The notes under the pieces: model-generated | What the model was told of the DNA's origin: nothing | Seen by the model: the letters and a program-made list of their open reading frames with translations, nothing else | Databases searched by the model: none | Position numbers and translations under genes: made by a program | Shown here: piece after piece, positions 1 to 7,266 of the stretch | How the letters are laid out: the number at the start of each line of letters is the position of its first letter | Position numbering within the stretch: position 1 is the stretch's first letter | NCBI GenBank assembly: GCA_028705545.1 | Contig: JAQWDG010000038.1 | Span: 1-11,873, forward strand | Length of the DNA: 11,873 bases | Direction of reading: 5' to 3' | DNA from: Methanoregula sp. | GTDB lineage: Archaea > Halobacteriota > Methanomicrobia > Methanomicrobiales > Methanospirillaceae

Positions 1-63
1 CTCCCGGGTGAGGATAAGCACGAGCATGACAACGATAACGACGACAACAAGCAGGACAACAAC

Positions 64-1509
64 ATGATAGGCATCTTCATCAGCAGTGTGCAGAAGGAAT
101 TTGGTGAGGAGCGCCGTGCAATTCACGAATTCATTCACAATGATCCTCTTCTGAAGCAGTTCTTTCATGCATTCATATTCGAGGATCTCCCTGCCGCCGA
201 TCACCGGCCTGATGAAATTTATCTTGATGAAGTGAATCGGTGCACAATATATCTGGGAATTTACGGGAAACACTACGGACCGGAGGATGCAGAAGGACTT
301 TCCCCAACCGAACGGGAATTTAATCGCGCAACCGAGCAATGCAAACACCGGCTGATTTTCGTGCAAGGTTCCGATGACACCGGAAGGCACAGCAAGATGT
401 CTGCCCTCATCCAGAAAGCAGCGGGACAGGTAATACGGCGACGTTTCACGGATATTTCGGATCTGAAAACCCAGATCTATGCGGCTCTTGTCCAGTACCT
501 CAGCGAGAATGGCCTTCTGCGACACAAGCCTTTTGACGAAGCAATATGTATCGGTGCATCGATCGATGATATTTCCCCGGAAAAAATCGCCTGGTTTCTC
601 TCGGTCTCAAAGAAGGAACGGAAATTTCCGCTCCGGGCAGGCACACCGGCAGAGGCGGTTCTGTCTCACTTAAACCTGCTTGATGGATCACAGCCTACGC
701 ACGCAGCGATACTTCTCTTCGGGAAAAACAGTCATCACTTTCTCCCAGCAGCGGAGATCAAATGCCTGAGCTTCCGGGGCACAAAGATCGAGAAACCAAT
801 TCCCTCCTATCAGATTTATACCGGGACGCTCTTCGATCAGGTGGACAATGCTGCAGATTTTGTACTTTCAAAACTTGATCGCCGCGTTTCTGCACGGGAT
901 GAAACACCAGTGAGTGATACCGGCTATGAGATCCCGGTCCCTGCTATCCATGAAGCACTTGTCAATGCTGTTGTCCATCGGGATTACACATCCAAAGCAG
1001 CAGTTCAGGTTATGGTTTTTGCAGATCGGGTAGAAGTGTGGAACCCTGGTGCCCTGCCCTCGGACCTGACACCCGACAGTCTCAAGACAGAACACCCATC
1101 CATTCCTCACAACCCGCTCATTGCCCATCCGTTGTACTTAACGCACTACATCGAGAAGGCCGGTACCGGGACGCTCGATATGATCACGTATTGCAAGGAG
1201 GCCGGTCTTCCGGAACCGGGTTTCGAGCAACGCGGAGGCCAGTTCGTTGTCACCCTCTGGAGAGACTGGCTGACAGAATCCGTGCTGGCTGAATTTGGAC
1301 TTAATGAACGACAGATGATGATCATTACCTTCATGAAAAGCCATGCCAGAATTACCAATACCGAATGTCAGAGTCTTACCGGTGCCGCCCGTAAAGCGAC
1401 GAGCCGCGATCTCGGAGGACTCGTTGACGCCGGTCTTCTGATTCGTGTCGGTGAACGACGCGGGGCGTATTATGAACTCGCCCGAAGTAAACACAAAGAA
1501 ATTATTTGA
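64..1509 (+). CDS. DUF4062 - GHKL ATPase - winged-helix protein (possibly N-terminally incomplete)
   Basis: Residues 1-100 have the look of a DUF4062 domain (opening IFISSVQKEF, then YLGIYGKHYG and SPTEREF). Residues about 155-270 resemble the segment that links AlbA_2 to the ATPase in COG2865-type (RecG C-terminal-like) transcriptional regulators. A GHKL/HATPase domain follows: N-box HEALVNAVVHRDY (296-308), G1-like DRVEVWNPG (321-329) and glycine box EKAGTGT (364-370). Residues about 405-470 look like a winged helix. DUF4062 therefore sits where AlbA_2 usually is. Known proteins of this build are regulators or presumed defence NTPases; the target here is unknown. ATG 64 matches the usual DUF4062 start, but there is no close ribosome binding site. 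The same frame is open from base 1 to 63 and encodes an Asp/Asn-rich stretch with no start codon, so the protein may begin outside the window. Confidence 0.85.
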   Translation: MIGIFISSVQKEFGEERRAIHEFIHNDPLLKQFFHAFIFEDLPAADHRPDEIYLDEVNRCTIYLGIYGKHYGPEDAEGLSPTEREFNRATEQCKHRLIFVQGSDDTGRHSKMSALIQKAAGQVIRRRFTDISDLKTQIYAALVQYLSENGLLRHKPFDEAICIGASIDDISPEKIAWFLSVSKKERKFPLRAGTPAEAVLSHLNLLDGSQPTHAAILLFGKNSHHFLPAAEIKCLSFRGTKIEKPIPSYQIYTGTLFDQVDNAADFVLSKLDRRVSARDETPVSDTGYEIPVPAIHEALVNAVVHRDYTSKAAVQVMVFADRVEVWNPGALPSDLTPDSLKTEHPSIPHNPLIAHPLYLTHYIEKAGTGTLDMITYCKEAGLPEPGFEQRGGQFVVTLWRDWLTESVLAEFGLNERQMMIITFMKSHARITNTECQSLTGAARKATSRDLGGLVDAGLLIRVGERRGAYYELARSKHKEII

Positions 1510-1550
1510 GACGGTTTCTTTCAACCAGCAACTGAAGATCGGGAAAAATA

Positions 1551-1615
1551 TGGGACAATTATGAGACATATGAGACATGTGTGATATATGAGACAAGTAT
1601 GGGACATATGAGACA
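1551..1615 (+). repeat. Helically phased TGRGACA direct repeats
   Basis: TGGGACA or TGAGACA starts at 1551, 1562, 1571, 1589, 1600 and 1609, with a degenerate TGTGATA at 1580. Spacings are 11, 9, 9, 9, 11 and 9 bp, close to one helical turn, so all units face the same side of the DNA. They begin about 40 bp after the DUF4062 stop codon. This arrangement suits a cooperatively bound protein (operator or iteron), but no binding protein can be named. Confidence 0.75.
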
Positions 1616-1672
1616 TGCATCAAACAAAATCCCCGTGGGGGAATGGGGCCATAAAGGGGCCTAAGGGGCCAA

Positions 1673-1711
1673 GATTCAATAGATATTACCCCGAAATTGA
1701 GGGATTGAATC
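1673..1711. repeat. 8-bp inverted repeat GATTCAAT / ATTGAATC
   Basis: GATTCAAT (1673-1680) and ATTGAATC (1704-1711) are perfect reverse complements separated by 23 bp. The spacer contains an extra ATTGA. It could be a protein-binding site or chance; it lies between the phased repeats and the long hairpin. Confidence 0.4.
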
Positions 1712-1755
1712 GATGATTTTCAGTTTCACGCCACAGGACATTCATTTAATGACCA

Positions 1756-1791
1756 TGTGAACCGGACGATCTATTGATCGTCCGGTTCACA
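1756..1791 (+). promoter_or_regulatory. Perfect 16-bp hairpin with TATT loop upstream of the HEPN pair
   Basis: TGTGAACCGGACGATC (1756-1771) and GATCGTCCGGTTCACA (1776-1791) are perfect complements around a 4-nt loop. No T-run follows, so it is not a classical intrinsic terminator. It lies just before the first HEPN gene and covers the upstream TTG (1774) that would otherwise be the longest start. Possible roles are RNA leader structure or processing signal, DNA operator, or insulator. An AT-rich TTCATTTAAT just upstream (1741-1750) could be a TATA box. Confidence 0.85.
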
Positions 1792-1803
1792 GGGCCTTGT
1801 ACG

Positions 1804-2565
1804 GTGATATCTATCTCTGAAGAGCAGATCCTTATTCCCCTGAACGCGAAGGAATATTCAGACGCCCATCAACCAATCGTTGAAGAAAATCTGATGCGTT
1901 TGCCATTCTGTTTTAATGAATATTCTAAACCGTTTATCGGTTTTGAACACCTCAATTCGCTCTATCGGGAATCATATTCCTGTCTTATCCACGGGAATTA
2001 TCATGCCGGAATTGTCATAATGAATCAATTGCTCGAAGAGACATTAAGAGAAATTATTCGTGTTCATACCGGAAAGAATGATGGTTCTGTTCTGGAGGGA
2101 TTATTGTCCTCTATGTCTCAGCAGAGCAAGGTAACACTAAAACGATATCTCATTCATCCGGAACTTGTCAATCAGATTTCTAAAATAAAAGAGGATATCA
2201 GACATCCCTACACGCACATGAGATATCGCAAGATTTTACGTGGTCAAAAAATATCCGCAGCAAAAATTATGGTGGGAACCGATCCCGAAAAAATTCTGGA
2301 GAATGTGAAAAACGGAGTTGAGGCTTCGAAAGAAGGAAAATTACAGTATGATGAATATGATCCTAGTGGAGATCCTGTTGTTGCTGCATATTTGAAACGA
2401 GATATCGATAAAGTACTTGCAATTCAACTCGCATGGAAAATATATCCGCTCTATTGGCTTTTGATGGAAGAGTACCTCAACCAAGAAATTACCGAGGCAT
2501 CCTTGAAAAAATTCGGCTCTATGTGGGAGCCGGTGGCCCAAAAAGAAAAAAACCAAGTGGGTTAA
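1804..2565 (+). CDS. HEPN-like protein, R-x4-H motif (first of a pair)
   Basis: I do not recognise the exact family. Counting from the upstream TTG at 1774, the helical stretch YRESYSCLIHGNYHAGIVI (64-82) followed by NQLLEETLREI is typical of HEPN/DUF4145-like bundles. Residues 143-148 read RHPYTH, matching the R-x4-6-H catalytic motif of HEPN ribonucleases. The C-terminal part (about 200-250) is helical with no recognised motif. The gene is clearly richer in A+T than the replication operon. I prefer GTG 1804, which has AGGG about 9 nt upstream; TTG 1774 lies in the hairpin loop and ATG 1894 would remove conserved-looking sequence. The second HEPN-type gene follows 93 bp later on the same strand. 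HEPN proteins act as RNases in toxin-antitoxin and antiviral systems; that role here is inferred. Confidence 0.75.
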   Translation: MISISEEQILIPLNAKEYSDAHQPIVEENLMRLPFCFNEYSKPFIGFEHLNSLYRESYSCLIHGNYHAGIVIMNQLLEETLREIIRVHTGKNDGSVLEGLLSSMSQQSKVTLKRYLIHPELVNQISKIKEDIRHPYTHMRYRKILRGQKISAAKIMVGTDPEKILENVKNGVEASKEGKLQYDEYDPSGDPVVAAYLKRDIDKVLAIQLAWKIYPLYWLLMEEYLNQEITEASLKKFGSMWEPVAQKEKNQVG

Positions 2566-2658
2566 CAGTTTTTGTTGAGAGAGACTATTGCGGAACCCCC
2601 GACACCGCCAGAAGAAAACCCATAATGTTTTTTCAAGGGATACGTGAATATTACATTC

Positions 2659-3504
2659 ATGAGTGAAAAATTTACTTACGATATTCCCGATTCAAATCTA
2701 TATCTCAAAGGAGTGATAGCTCTACTTCGATCAAAAAATGAGATAAAAATTGCTGATCTTCTTATTGGTTGCAAGTGTGACATTTCGCACGCTTCCCAAT
2801 TTTCTCGAAGAAGATATGATGCCTTCTATACCTGGATTAAATTCTACGTCCCTCTCTCAAAACTCGAATCTTTCTCAGAATATGCAAAACATAGAATTCT
2901 CGAAGAATGTAACGCGGCAATGCCGGATATATCGGGACTCGATGTAATGAAAATTGAAATTTCACCACTGTTGGAGGAAATTTCAGAAGAACCAACACTT
3001 TCCGTCGATTTAGAGAAGATATCGGCTGAATTAACTAACAAATTCGCTCAAATTCTGCCACCAGAAATCTTGAATAATGGAAAAGAAATGGCGGAAGTTT
3101 ATTTGTATCTTTATTGCATCGAGAACAGTTTGAGAATCTTCATCGAATCCGTTGCGAAAGAAAAATATGGTGATGACTGGACATCCAAATTAAAAATGAA
3201 TCGTTCAATCAAAGATAGTATATCAAGACTCAGAGATCTGGAAGGTCGCAATAAATGGTTGAGCATACGAGGTAAATCTGAATTATTTTTGGTCGATTTC
3301 AAAGATCTAGGATCCATCATTTCCCAAAATTGGGATATCTTCAAACCACATTTCCCTGATTTGAACTGGATTGAATCTAAAATTGGGGAGTTAGCCCAAT
3401 GTCGCAATCTGGTTGCACATAATAGCTACATTGACGACCACGAAAAAGATATAATTCGAGTGAATTATCGAAGCATTTTGAAACAAATCGGTGTAATCGA
3501 ATAA
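2659..3504 (+). CDS. Swt1-type HEPN protein, RNLVAH motif (second of a pair)
   Basis: Counting from GTG 2644, residues about 150-286 resemble a Swt1-like HEPN domain: CIENSLRIFIESVAKEKYG (158-176), DDWTSKL, and the motif CRNLVAHNSY with Arg254 and His259 (R-x4-H). Residues 1-140 match no family I know. The gene is AT-rich, like its upstream partner. I prefer ATG 2659 (MSEKFTYDIP...) with GTGA 11 nt upstream; GTG 2644 (five residues longer) has AAGGGA only 3 nt before it and remains possible. It ends only 9 bp from the stop of the oppositely oriented replication gene. Swt1-type HEPN domains occur in RNA-quality-control proteins and in prokaryotic conflict systems; RNase activity here is inferred from the motif. 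Two neighbouring HEPN-type genes suggest a two-component module. Confidence 0.8.
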   Translation: MSEKFTYDIPDSNLYLKGVIALLRSKNEIKIADLLIGCKCDISHASQFSRRRYDAFYTWIKFYVPLSKLESFSEYAKHRILEECNAAMPDISGLDVMKIEISPLLEEISEEPTLSVDLEKISAELTNKFAQILPPEILNNGKEMAEVYLYLYCIENSLRIFIESVAKEKYGDDWTSKLKMNRSIKDSISRLRDLEGRNKWLSIRGKSELFLVDFKDLGSIISQNWDIFKPHFPDLNWIESKIGELAQCRNLVAHNSYIDDHEKDIIRVNYRSILKQIGVIE

Positions 3505-3509
3505 TTTTT
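3505..3509 (+). terminator. Oligo-T terminator after the HEPN pair
   Basis: The TAA of the second HEPN gene is followed at once by TTTTT, with no hairpin. Archaeal RNA polymerase can stop at such tracts. It would limit read-through into the convergent replication gene. Confidence 0.4.
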
Positions 3510-3513
3510 CCAC

Positions 3514-6500
3514 TCATACTAAACCCACTTTCCGTGCATCATCCCGCACGCCTCTCCCGTAACAATGCTCGCAGAGCTTCACGCCCATCTCGCGATCCAG
3601 CCACACCGCCTTCGCAATCCCGCAGACCGAGCACTTCCCGATATCCGCCGTCACCCGGCTGCACCGGGAGATCTCCACGGCCCCGGGCAGCGGGACCGAT
3701 GCGGTCTGTTCCGTTTTTACTGCCTCGTTGAAACATGAGCGGCAGATCCGTCGGGCCTCCTGCTGGTCCCTGGGCCGGGCCCGGCGCTCTTTGGTATATT
3801 TTTCAATATACCGGGAGCCTTTCTTTCCGCAGGCATAGCACGGTGTCTTCGGCTCCGGGATCTCGAGTTTTTTGTAATCACCGGCCCTGATGGACCGGGG
3901 CGGATCCTTGTTTACAGCAGGGGGTGGGGAATCCGGGCTCGTTTCAGCAGTTTTACAGCATGTGCTGTAAGAGCCCGGGGAGACCGGTGGGGCCGGATTC
4001 GGCTTTTGAACCGCTCCGGTCAGAGATCGTTTTTTATTTACAGCATTTTCAGAATCATGAAGACACTGATCTGTATCTTTTCCGGAATTTTGACCGTCTC
4101 CATAATTCCGGTTTTGCTGTAAATGACCATCCTTTAGTACAGAATTATTTGTACAATCATCTTCTTTGCAGGAACCGGGCGCACCGGGTTTACCATTTTG
4201 ATTTACAGCAGTTGCTGTAAAACTGCTGTAAACGTGCTGTAATGCTGTAAATGAACCTGCGCCGCCATCCTCATCGCTGTCCTTCGGGTCATGATCGAGC
4301 CAGCAGGCCCCGCCGTTCGCCCACTGCCGGAAGATCTCGCGGCTCCACGTAAATGCCTCGGTCCTGCGCCGGACTGAAACGCCCTCTTCATCATTTATCG
4401 TCACCGTCCGGTCCGTGAACGAGAGGGCCGGGCACTTCTCCAGCAGCCCGGTGTAATTCTTCCCCCGGCTGTCGTAGCCTTTGATCATCCGGTAAATGCC
4501 CATGTAGGACCCGCCTGTGAATCGCTGGAGGTCCTGGATAGTGAACTCCGGTTGGTCGGCCTTCTCGATGATGGCGAGCAGGTCAGACTCTTTCTTCGTC
4601 ATCTTTGATTCCTGCCCGCCCGCGGTCCCGTTCAGGAGCGTGAAGACATCGTTCGCGGCCGAGAAGTCGGCCTCATTCGCGTACACGCAGAGCGTCCCGT
4701 CCTCGCTCGTCTTCTGCTGCCGCTGCATGAAGAAAAGGGCTGCGTGGCTTTTGATCAGGTCGTAGAGCATGTCGGGGTTGCGCCGGTTGCAGATGGCGTT
4801 GAACCGGATCCGCTTCGAGTAGGGGATGATCACCCAGATCATCTGCTCGTGCAGGATCTCCCAGATTGCCCTGCAGGTCCTCAGCTCATCTGTCTCTTCA
4901 ACGAACAGGTCCGGGTCCAGCATCTCGCGGGCCTGCTTCGCCTCAAGTACCCGGGCGTCTTGCTCAGCTGACTCATCGATCCAGCAGGTCAGCATCCGGT
5001 TCATCACCTGATCATCGCCAGTCCCTTCCTTCTTCGCAATCCACCAGACGCACCGCTCGGGGATCGTGCAGACCCGCGAAGTCAGGTCCTTCGTGACCGT
5101 CGTGTGCGTAATCGGTTCGTGAAAGTTCGAGGTCGCGGATTTCAGGATCTCCTGAATGCCGTCCGAGAGTTCGGTGTCGTCGCTCATCAGGACCGTGCGA
5201 GGCCGGAGGTCTTTCATGTAATAGAGCGCCTTGTTGCTCACCGTGCCTTTCACCTTGTACGCATCCGGCACCTGGCGCATCATCTTCCGGAAGGCATGGG
5301 TCTTGCCCTTGCCAGAATCACCGGTCACGGAGACATGCAGCCCGTCCGAATTCTTCACGGCTTGTGATGCCATTGAGAGGACCATGCACCGGGCTACGAT
5401 CTCGTCGCCAACATGCTCCTGGGCGAAGGTCCGGAGCATCAGGGCCACCGGGTCGCCATGTTCGAGCACATCGAGGGCCGCTGCCCGGTTGTCGGGTGAG
5501 CCCGCAACCGGGGCCGAGCATGGGTCGGTTCTCCCTTCTTGCTCAACCTTTGCCCGGGCCCGGTCCTTCCGGGCGGTCTGCTGTTTTTGCTCCCAGCCCT
5601 TCCGCTTCGTAGCCCGGTCCGGCTCATACCGCTCGCGGAGCTCCTGCCAGCGCTGCGTACCGCCTCCGCAGGACGTGTGCTTGCAACCGGCGAAGACTGC
5701 GCCGTTCCCGAACTGGATCGCAAAGCCCCCGTCCTTGTGCGCTGACGAGAACGGGCACTGGTCGAAGATGAAGAGTGTGCCGCCGCTGTACGGCTTCTCG
5801 GTCCTGACATCGAGGCCGTGGTCTGCGAGCCAGTGGCGCAGGTCGAAGCCCTTGCCATTCACCGTTGCCGGCTGCGGCTGTGCGTGCTGTTCGGTCGGCA
5901 GCCGGGCCGCGAGATCCCTGAGCTGTTCCGCTGTCGCAATCTTCAGCTCATCCGGGGCCGAGATGATGCGGCTCCTCCGGTACGGACGTTCCGGGGTGTT
6001 GTCACCCTTCCGCGATATCGTACCGTAGAGTTTCCAGATGCGGGCCGCGTTGAAGTTCGCAGTATCCACGTTCACCCGCTCATCTGAGAAGAGCGTGTCG
6101 AGCGTTGCGAGGCAAGCCTTCACGAGTGCTGTTGCTGCTTCATCGTTCGGCAGATCGATGCGGTACAGAAGGTGGGCCCCGTTGCCGGAGTCGGCCCGGA
6201 CCGGTTCCGGGAAACCTAGCCCGGCCATCCACCGGGCAATCTCTTCGGCTTTTGCCAGGGCCAGCCCGTGCTCCTCATCAGTACTCGACACACCACTCGG
6301 TCGCAGCGGGTCGATGTCGATCGGCAGCCAGCGGCGGCGCAGGATATCCGCATCGCTCGTCGTGCTGTCCTTCTTGCCGAGCCGCATCTTGATCCGGTTC
6401 GCCCGGCGCGAGAGCAGGGCCGGGTTCACCTCGTTCAGCGTGACGTAGATGCCGTGTACTGAACTGTCTGTATCCAGCGGCTCAACGGCCTTGATGAGCG

Positions 6501-6615
6501 CAGCATGATCACTGAAGTAGCCGCTGTGGGTGAACTGGTCGGTGAGTGCCCGGACCTCGACGACCTGCCAGGGCCCGGCTAATCGGGCAACGGCATCACG
6601 GAGCAGACCATCCAC
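3514..6615 (-). CDS. Primase-helicase replication protein (AEP PrimPol + P-loop helicase + zinc fingers)
   Basis: Probable initiator and replicative primase-helicase of the element. Archaeo-eukaryotic primase motifs: LPIDIDP (D100, D102), SGNGAHLLY (143-151, H148) and VNVD (D184) followed by ARIWKLYGT (191-199). A zinc-binding segment follows (C287, H293, C311, C316). The ATPase has Walker A GDSGKGKT (432-439) and Walker B VLMSDD (475-480). A helical, possibly winged-helix part runs to about 770. Residues about 780-915 form an Asn/Ser/Pro/Gly-rich linker, then two CxxC...CxxC fingers (C926/C929/C958/C961 and C995/C998/C1015/C1018). It starts at GTG 6615 with GGTGGTGA just upstream; an in-frame TGA lies immediately upstream, so no longer start exists. 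It is the last and largest gene of the leftward operon, 50 bp after the 79-aa gene. The linker-coding DNA carries iterons. Confidence 0.9.
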   Translation of the reverse strand: MDGLLRDAVARLAGPWQVVEVRALTDQFTHSGYFSDHAALIKAVEPLDTDSSVHGIYVTLNEVNPALLSRRANRIKMRLGKKDSTTSDADILRRRWLPIDIDPLRPSGVSSTDEEHGLALAKAEEIARWMAGLGFPEPVRADSGNGAHLLYRIDLPNDEAATALVKACLATLDTLFSDERVNVDTANFNAARIWKLYGTISRKGDNTPERPYRRSRIISAPDELKIATAEQLRDLAARLPTEQHAQPQPATVNGKGFDLRHWLADHGLDVRTEKPYSGGTLFIFDQCPFSSAHKDGGFAIQFGNGAVFAGCKHTSCGGGTQRWQELRERYEPDRATKRKGWEQKQQTARKDRARAKVEQEGRTDPCSAPVAGSPDNRAAALDVLEHGDPVALMLRTFAQEHVGDEIVARCMVLSMASQAVKNSDGLHVSVTGDSGKGKTHAFRKMMRQVPDAYKVKGTVSNKALYYMKDLRPRTVLMSDDTELSDGIQEILKSATSNFHEPITHTTVTKDLTSRVCTIPERCVWWIAKKEGTGDDQVMNRMLTCWIDESAEQDARVLEAKQAREMLDPDLFVEETDELRTCRAIWEILHEQMIWVIIPYSKRIRFNAICNRRNPDMLYDLIKSHAALFFMQRQQKTSEDGTLCVYANEADFSAANDVFTLLNGTAGGQESKMTKKESDLLAIIEKADQPEFTIQDLQRFTGGSYMGIYRMIKGYDSRGKNYTGLLEKCPALSFTDRTVTINDEEGVSVRRRTEAFTWSREIFRQWANGGACWLDHDPKDSDEDGGAGSFTALQHVYSSFTATAVNQNGKPGAPGSCKEDDCTNNSVLKDGHLQQNRNYGDGQNSGKDTDQCLHDSENAVNKKRSLTGAVQKPNPAPPVSPGSYSTCCKTAETSPDSPPPAVNKDPPRSIRAGDYKKLEIPEPKTPCYACGKKGSRYIEKYTKERRARPRDQQEARRICRSCFNEAVKTEQTASVPLPGAVEISRCSRVTADIGKCSVCGIAKAVWLDREMGVKLCEHCYGRGVRDDARKVGLV
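3911..4251. repeat. TTACAGCA/TGCTGTAA iteron cluster, predicted replication origin inside the rep gene
   Basis: Ten exact copies of one octamer. TTACAGCA (read on the + strand, usually preceded by T) occurs within 3911-3919, 3952-3960, 4037-4045 and 4202-4210. TGCTGTAA starts at 3963, 4115, 4213, 4224, 4235 and 4243. A degenerate TTTCAGCAG lies at 3942. Two copies form a palindrome with a 2-bp gap (3953-3970). The right-hand group has 11-11-8 bp spacing. AT-rich stretches (about 4028-4040 and 4141-4160) lie between the groups and could be the unwinding element. I found no exact copy elsewhere in the window. The cluster coincides with the low-complexity linker codons (residues about 789-902) of the primase-helicase. 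Iterons inside the initiator gene are known from lambda O; origin function here is inferred. Confidence 0.75.
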
Positions 6616-6665
6616 ACGTCACCACCCGGGTCCCTGCTCTGGTCTGCGGTGAAAAAATTACCAGG

Positions 6666-6905
6666 TCAGCCATGCCCGTCGCCTTCTTCCGGGGCAGGCT
6701 CCTCCTGCCTCACTCGCTCCGCGTGCTCATCGAAGGTCTCGACCTTCACGGTATAGCGGTGATGGAATTTTCGCTCGACAAAGATGTGAAAGACCGATTC
6801 GCCCTTCTTCTTGATCAGGTCCGCGATTGCTTTCGGGATCAGGTAGAGCGGGATGCCATCGACTTTTTCAGTCATGACTGCCGGCTTCTTCTCCTCAGTG
6901 GGCAT
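6666..6905 (-). CDS. Small acidic-tailed protein of the replication operon, unknown function
   Basis: 79 aa, family not recognised. A helix-prone segment IPLYLIPKAIADLIKKKGE (18-36) is followed by a beta-like stretch VFHIFVERKFHHRYTVKVE and an acidic tail QEEPAPEEGDGHG. The start ATG 6905 lies inside the end of the upstream gene (11-bp overlap), and that gene's last codons supply GAGGTGG as ribosome binding site, so translation is probably coupled. It directly precedes the primase-helicase (50-bp gap). A replication accessory or copy-control role is plausible only from position. Confidence 0.7.
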   Translation of the reverse strand: MPTEEKKPAVMTEKVDGIPLYLIPKAIADLIKKKGESVFHIFVERKFHHRYTVKVETFDEHAERVRQEEPAPEEGDGHG

Positions 6906-7266
6906 AGGCAGCCACCTCGCGGATCTCGTCCGGCAATATCTCGTAACAGTGGAGGGAGCCGTTGGGCGAACTCACCCAGAGCTCGCAACGGATGAAGATG
7001 TTGCCCGGGTACCGGGTCAACAGCGAGCGGAACTGGCAGATCTCGAACCTGCAGAGCGATTCAACGTACGGGATGTTCAGGGCACCGGTCGCGGTCCGGA
7101 GTTTGACACCCAGGATCTCGTAATCGCCCCGCAACCCGACAAGATGAAGCGGGATGTACTCTGCAAGAAAACTGCTCCCTACCGGCAGAACCGGCTCGTA
7201 GCCCCGGGAGACGAGGAGTTCCAAACCCCGCTGCCGGGAGGCGGACCGGGCGCTCTGCGCCATCAT
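6895..7266 (-). CDS. Tandem paralogue 3 of an unknown family (IREV type)
   Basis: 123 aa. It aligns with the two genes upstream in the operon: N-terminal helix then SRGYEPVLPV, a strand LHLVGLRGDYEILGVKL, a helical middle part, then RCELWVSSPNGSLHCYEI and PDEIREV near the C-terminus. The shared layout (helix - GY strand - hairpin ending in a basic residue - helices - (E)xW(I/V) hairpin - IRE(I/V)) recalls the core of PD-(D/E)xK nucleases without their acidic catalytic residues; this fold guess is weak. ATG 7266 overlaps the previous stop as ATGA. A second ATG follows directly (7263). GGGGGTG, encoded in the previous gene's C-terminus, is the ribosome binding site. Confidence 0.75.
   Translation of the reverse strand: MMAQSARSASRQRGLELLVSRGYEPVLPVGSSFLAEYIPLHLVGLRGDYEILGVKLRTATGALNIPYVESLCRFEICQFRSLLTRYPGNIFIRCELWVSSPNGSLHCYEILPDEIREVAAYAH

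Larger units (their letters stand above)
1510..1803. other. Gene-free stretch with layered short repeats
   Basis: I see no convincing gene here. From left to right it holds phased TGRGACA repeats, three GGGGCC blocks spaced 11 and 9 bp (starting at 1645, 1656 and 1665), an 8-bp inverted repeat with a 23-nt spacer, and a perfect 16-bp hairpin. It separates the DUF4062 gene from the AT-rich HEPN pair, so it could be a regulatory region or a cargo-insertion boundary. Confidence 0.6.

Noticed and set aside
1138..1623. Minus-strand frame with Ser-His-Met repeats
   Set aside because: The repeats are just the TGRGACA array read in frame; the rest is antisense to the DUF4062 protein.
1551..1670. CRISPR array
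   Set aside because: Repeat units are 6-7 bp at 9-11 bp steps without 30-40 bp spacers, and no cas genes are present.
3911..4251. Ordinary codon repeats of a repetitive protein as the cause of the TTACAGCA cluster
   Set aside because: The copies occur in both orientations and in different reading frames and do not give a repeating peptide, so the selection appears to be on DNA.
5231..6028. Long plus-strand frame of 265 codons, and many shorter plus-strand frames at 3534-6995
   Set aside because: They are antisense to the GC-rich primase-helicase, are Arg/Pro/Ser-rich with no domain sense, and lack ribosome binding sites; high GC makes long shadow frames.
7044..7053. TCGAACCTGC, shared with the tRNA T-arm, as a second attachment site
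   Set aside because: Only 10 bases, inside a coding gene, with no further match on either side.
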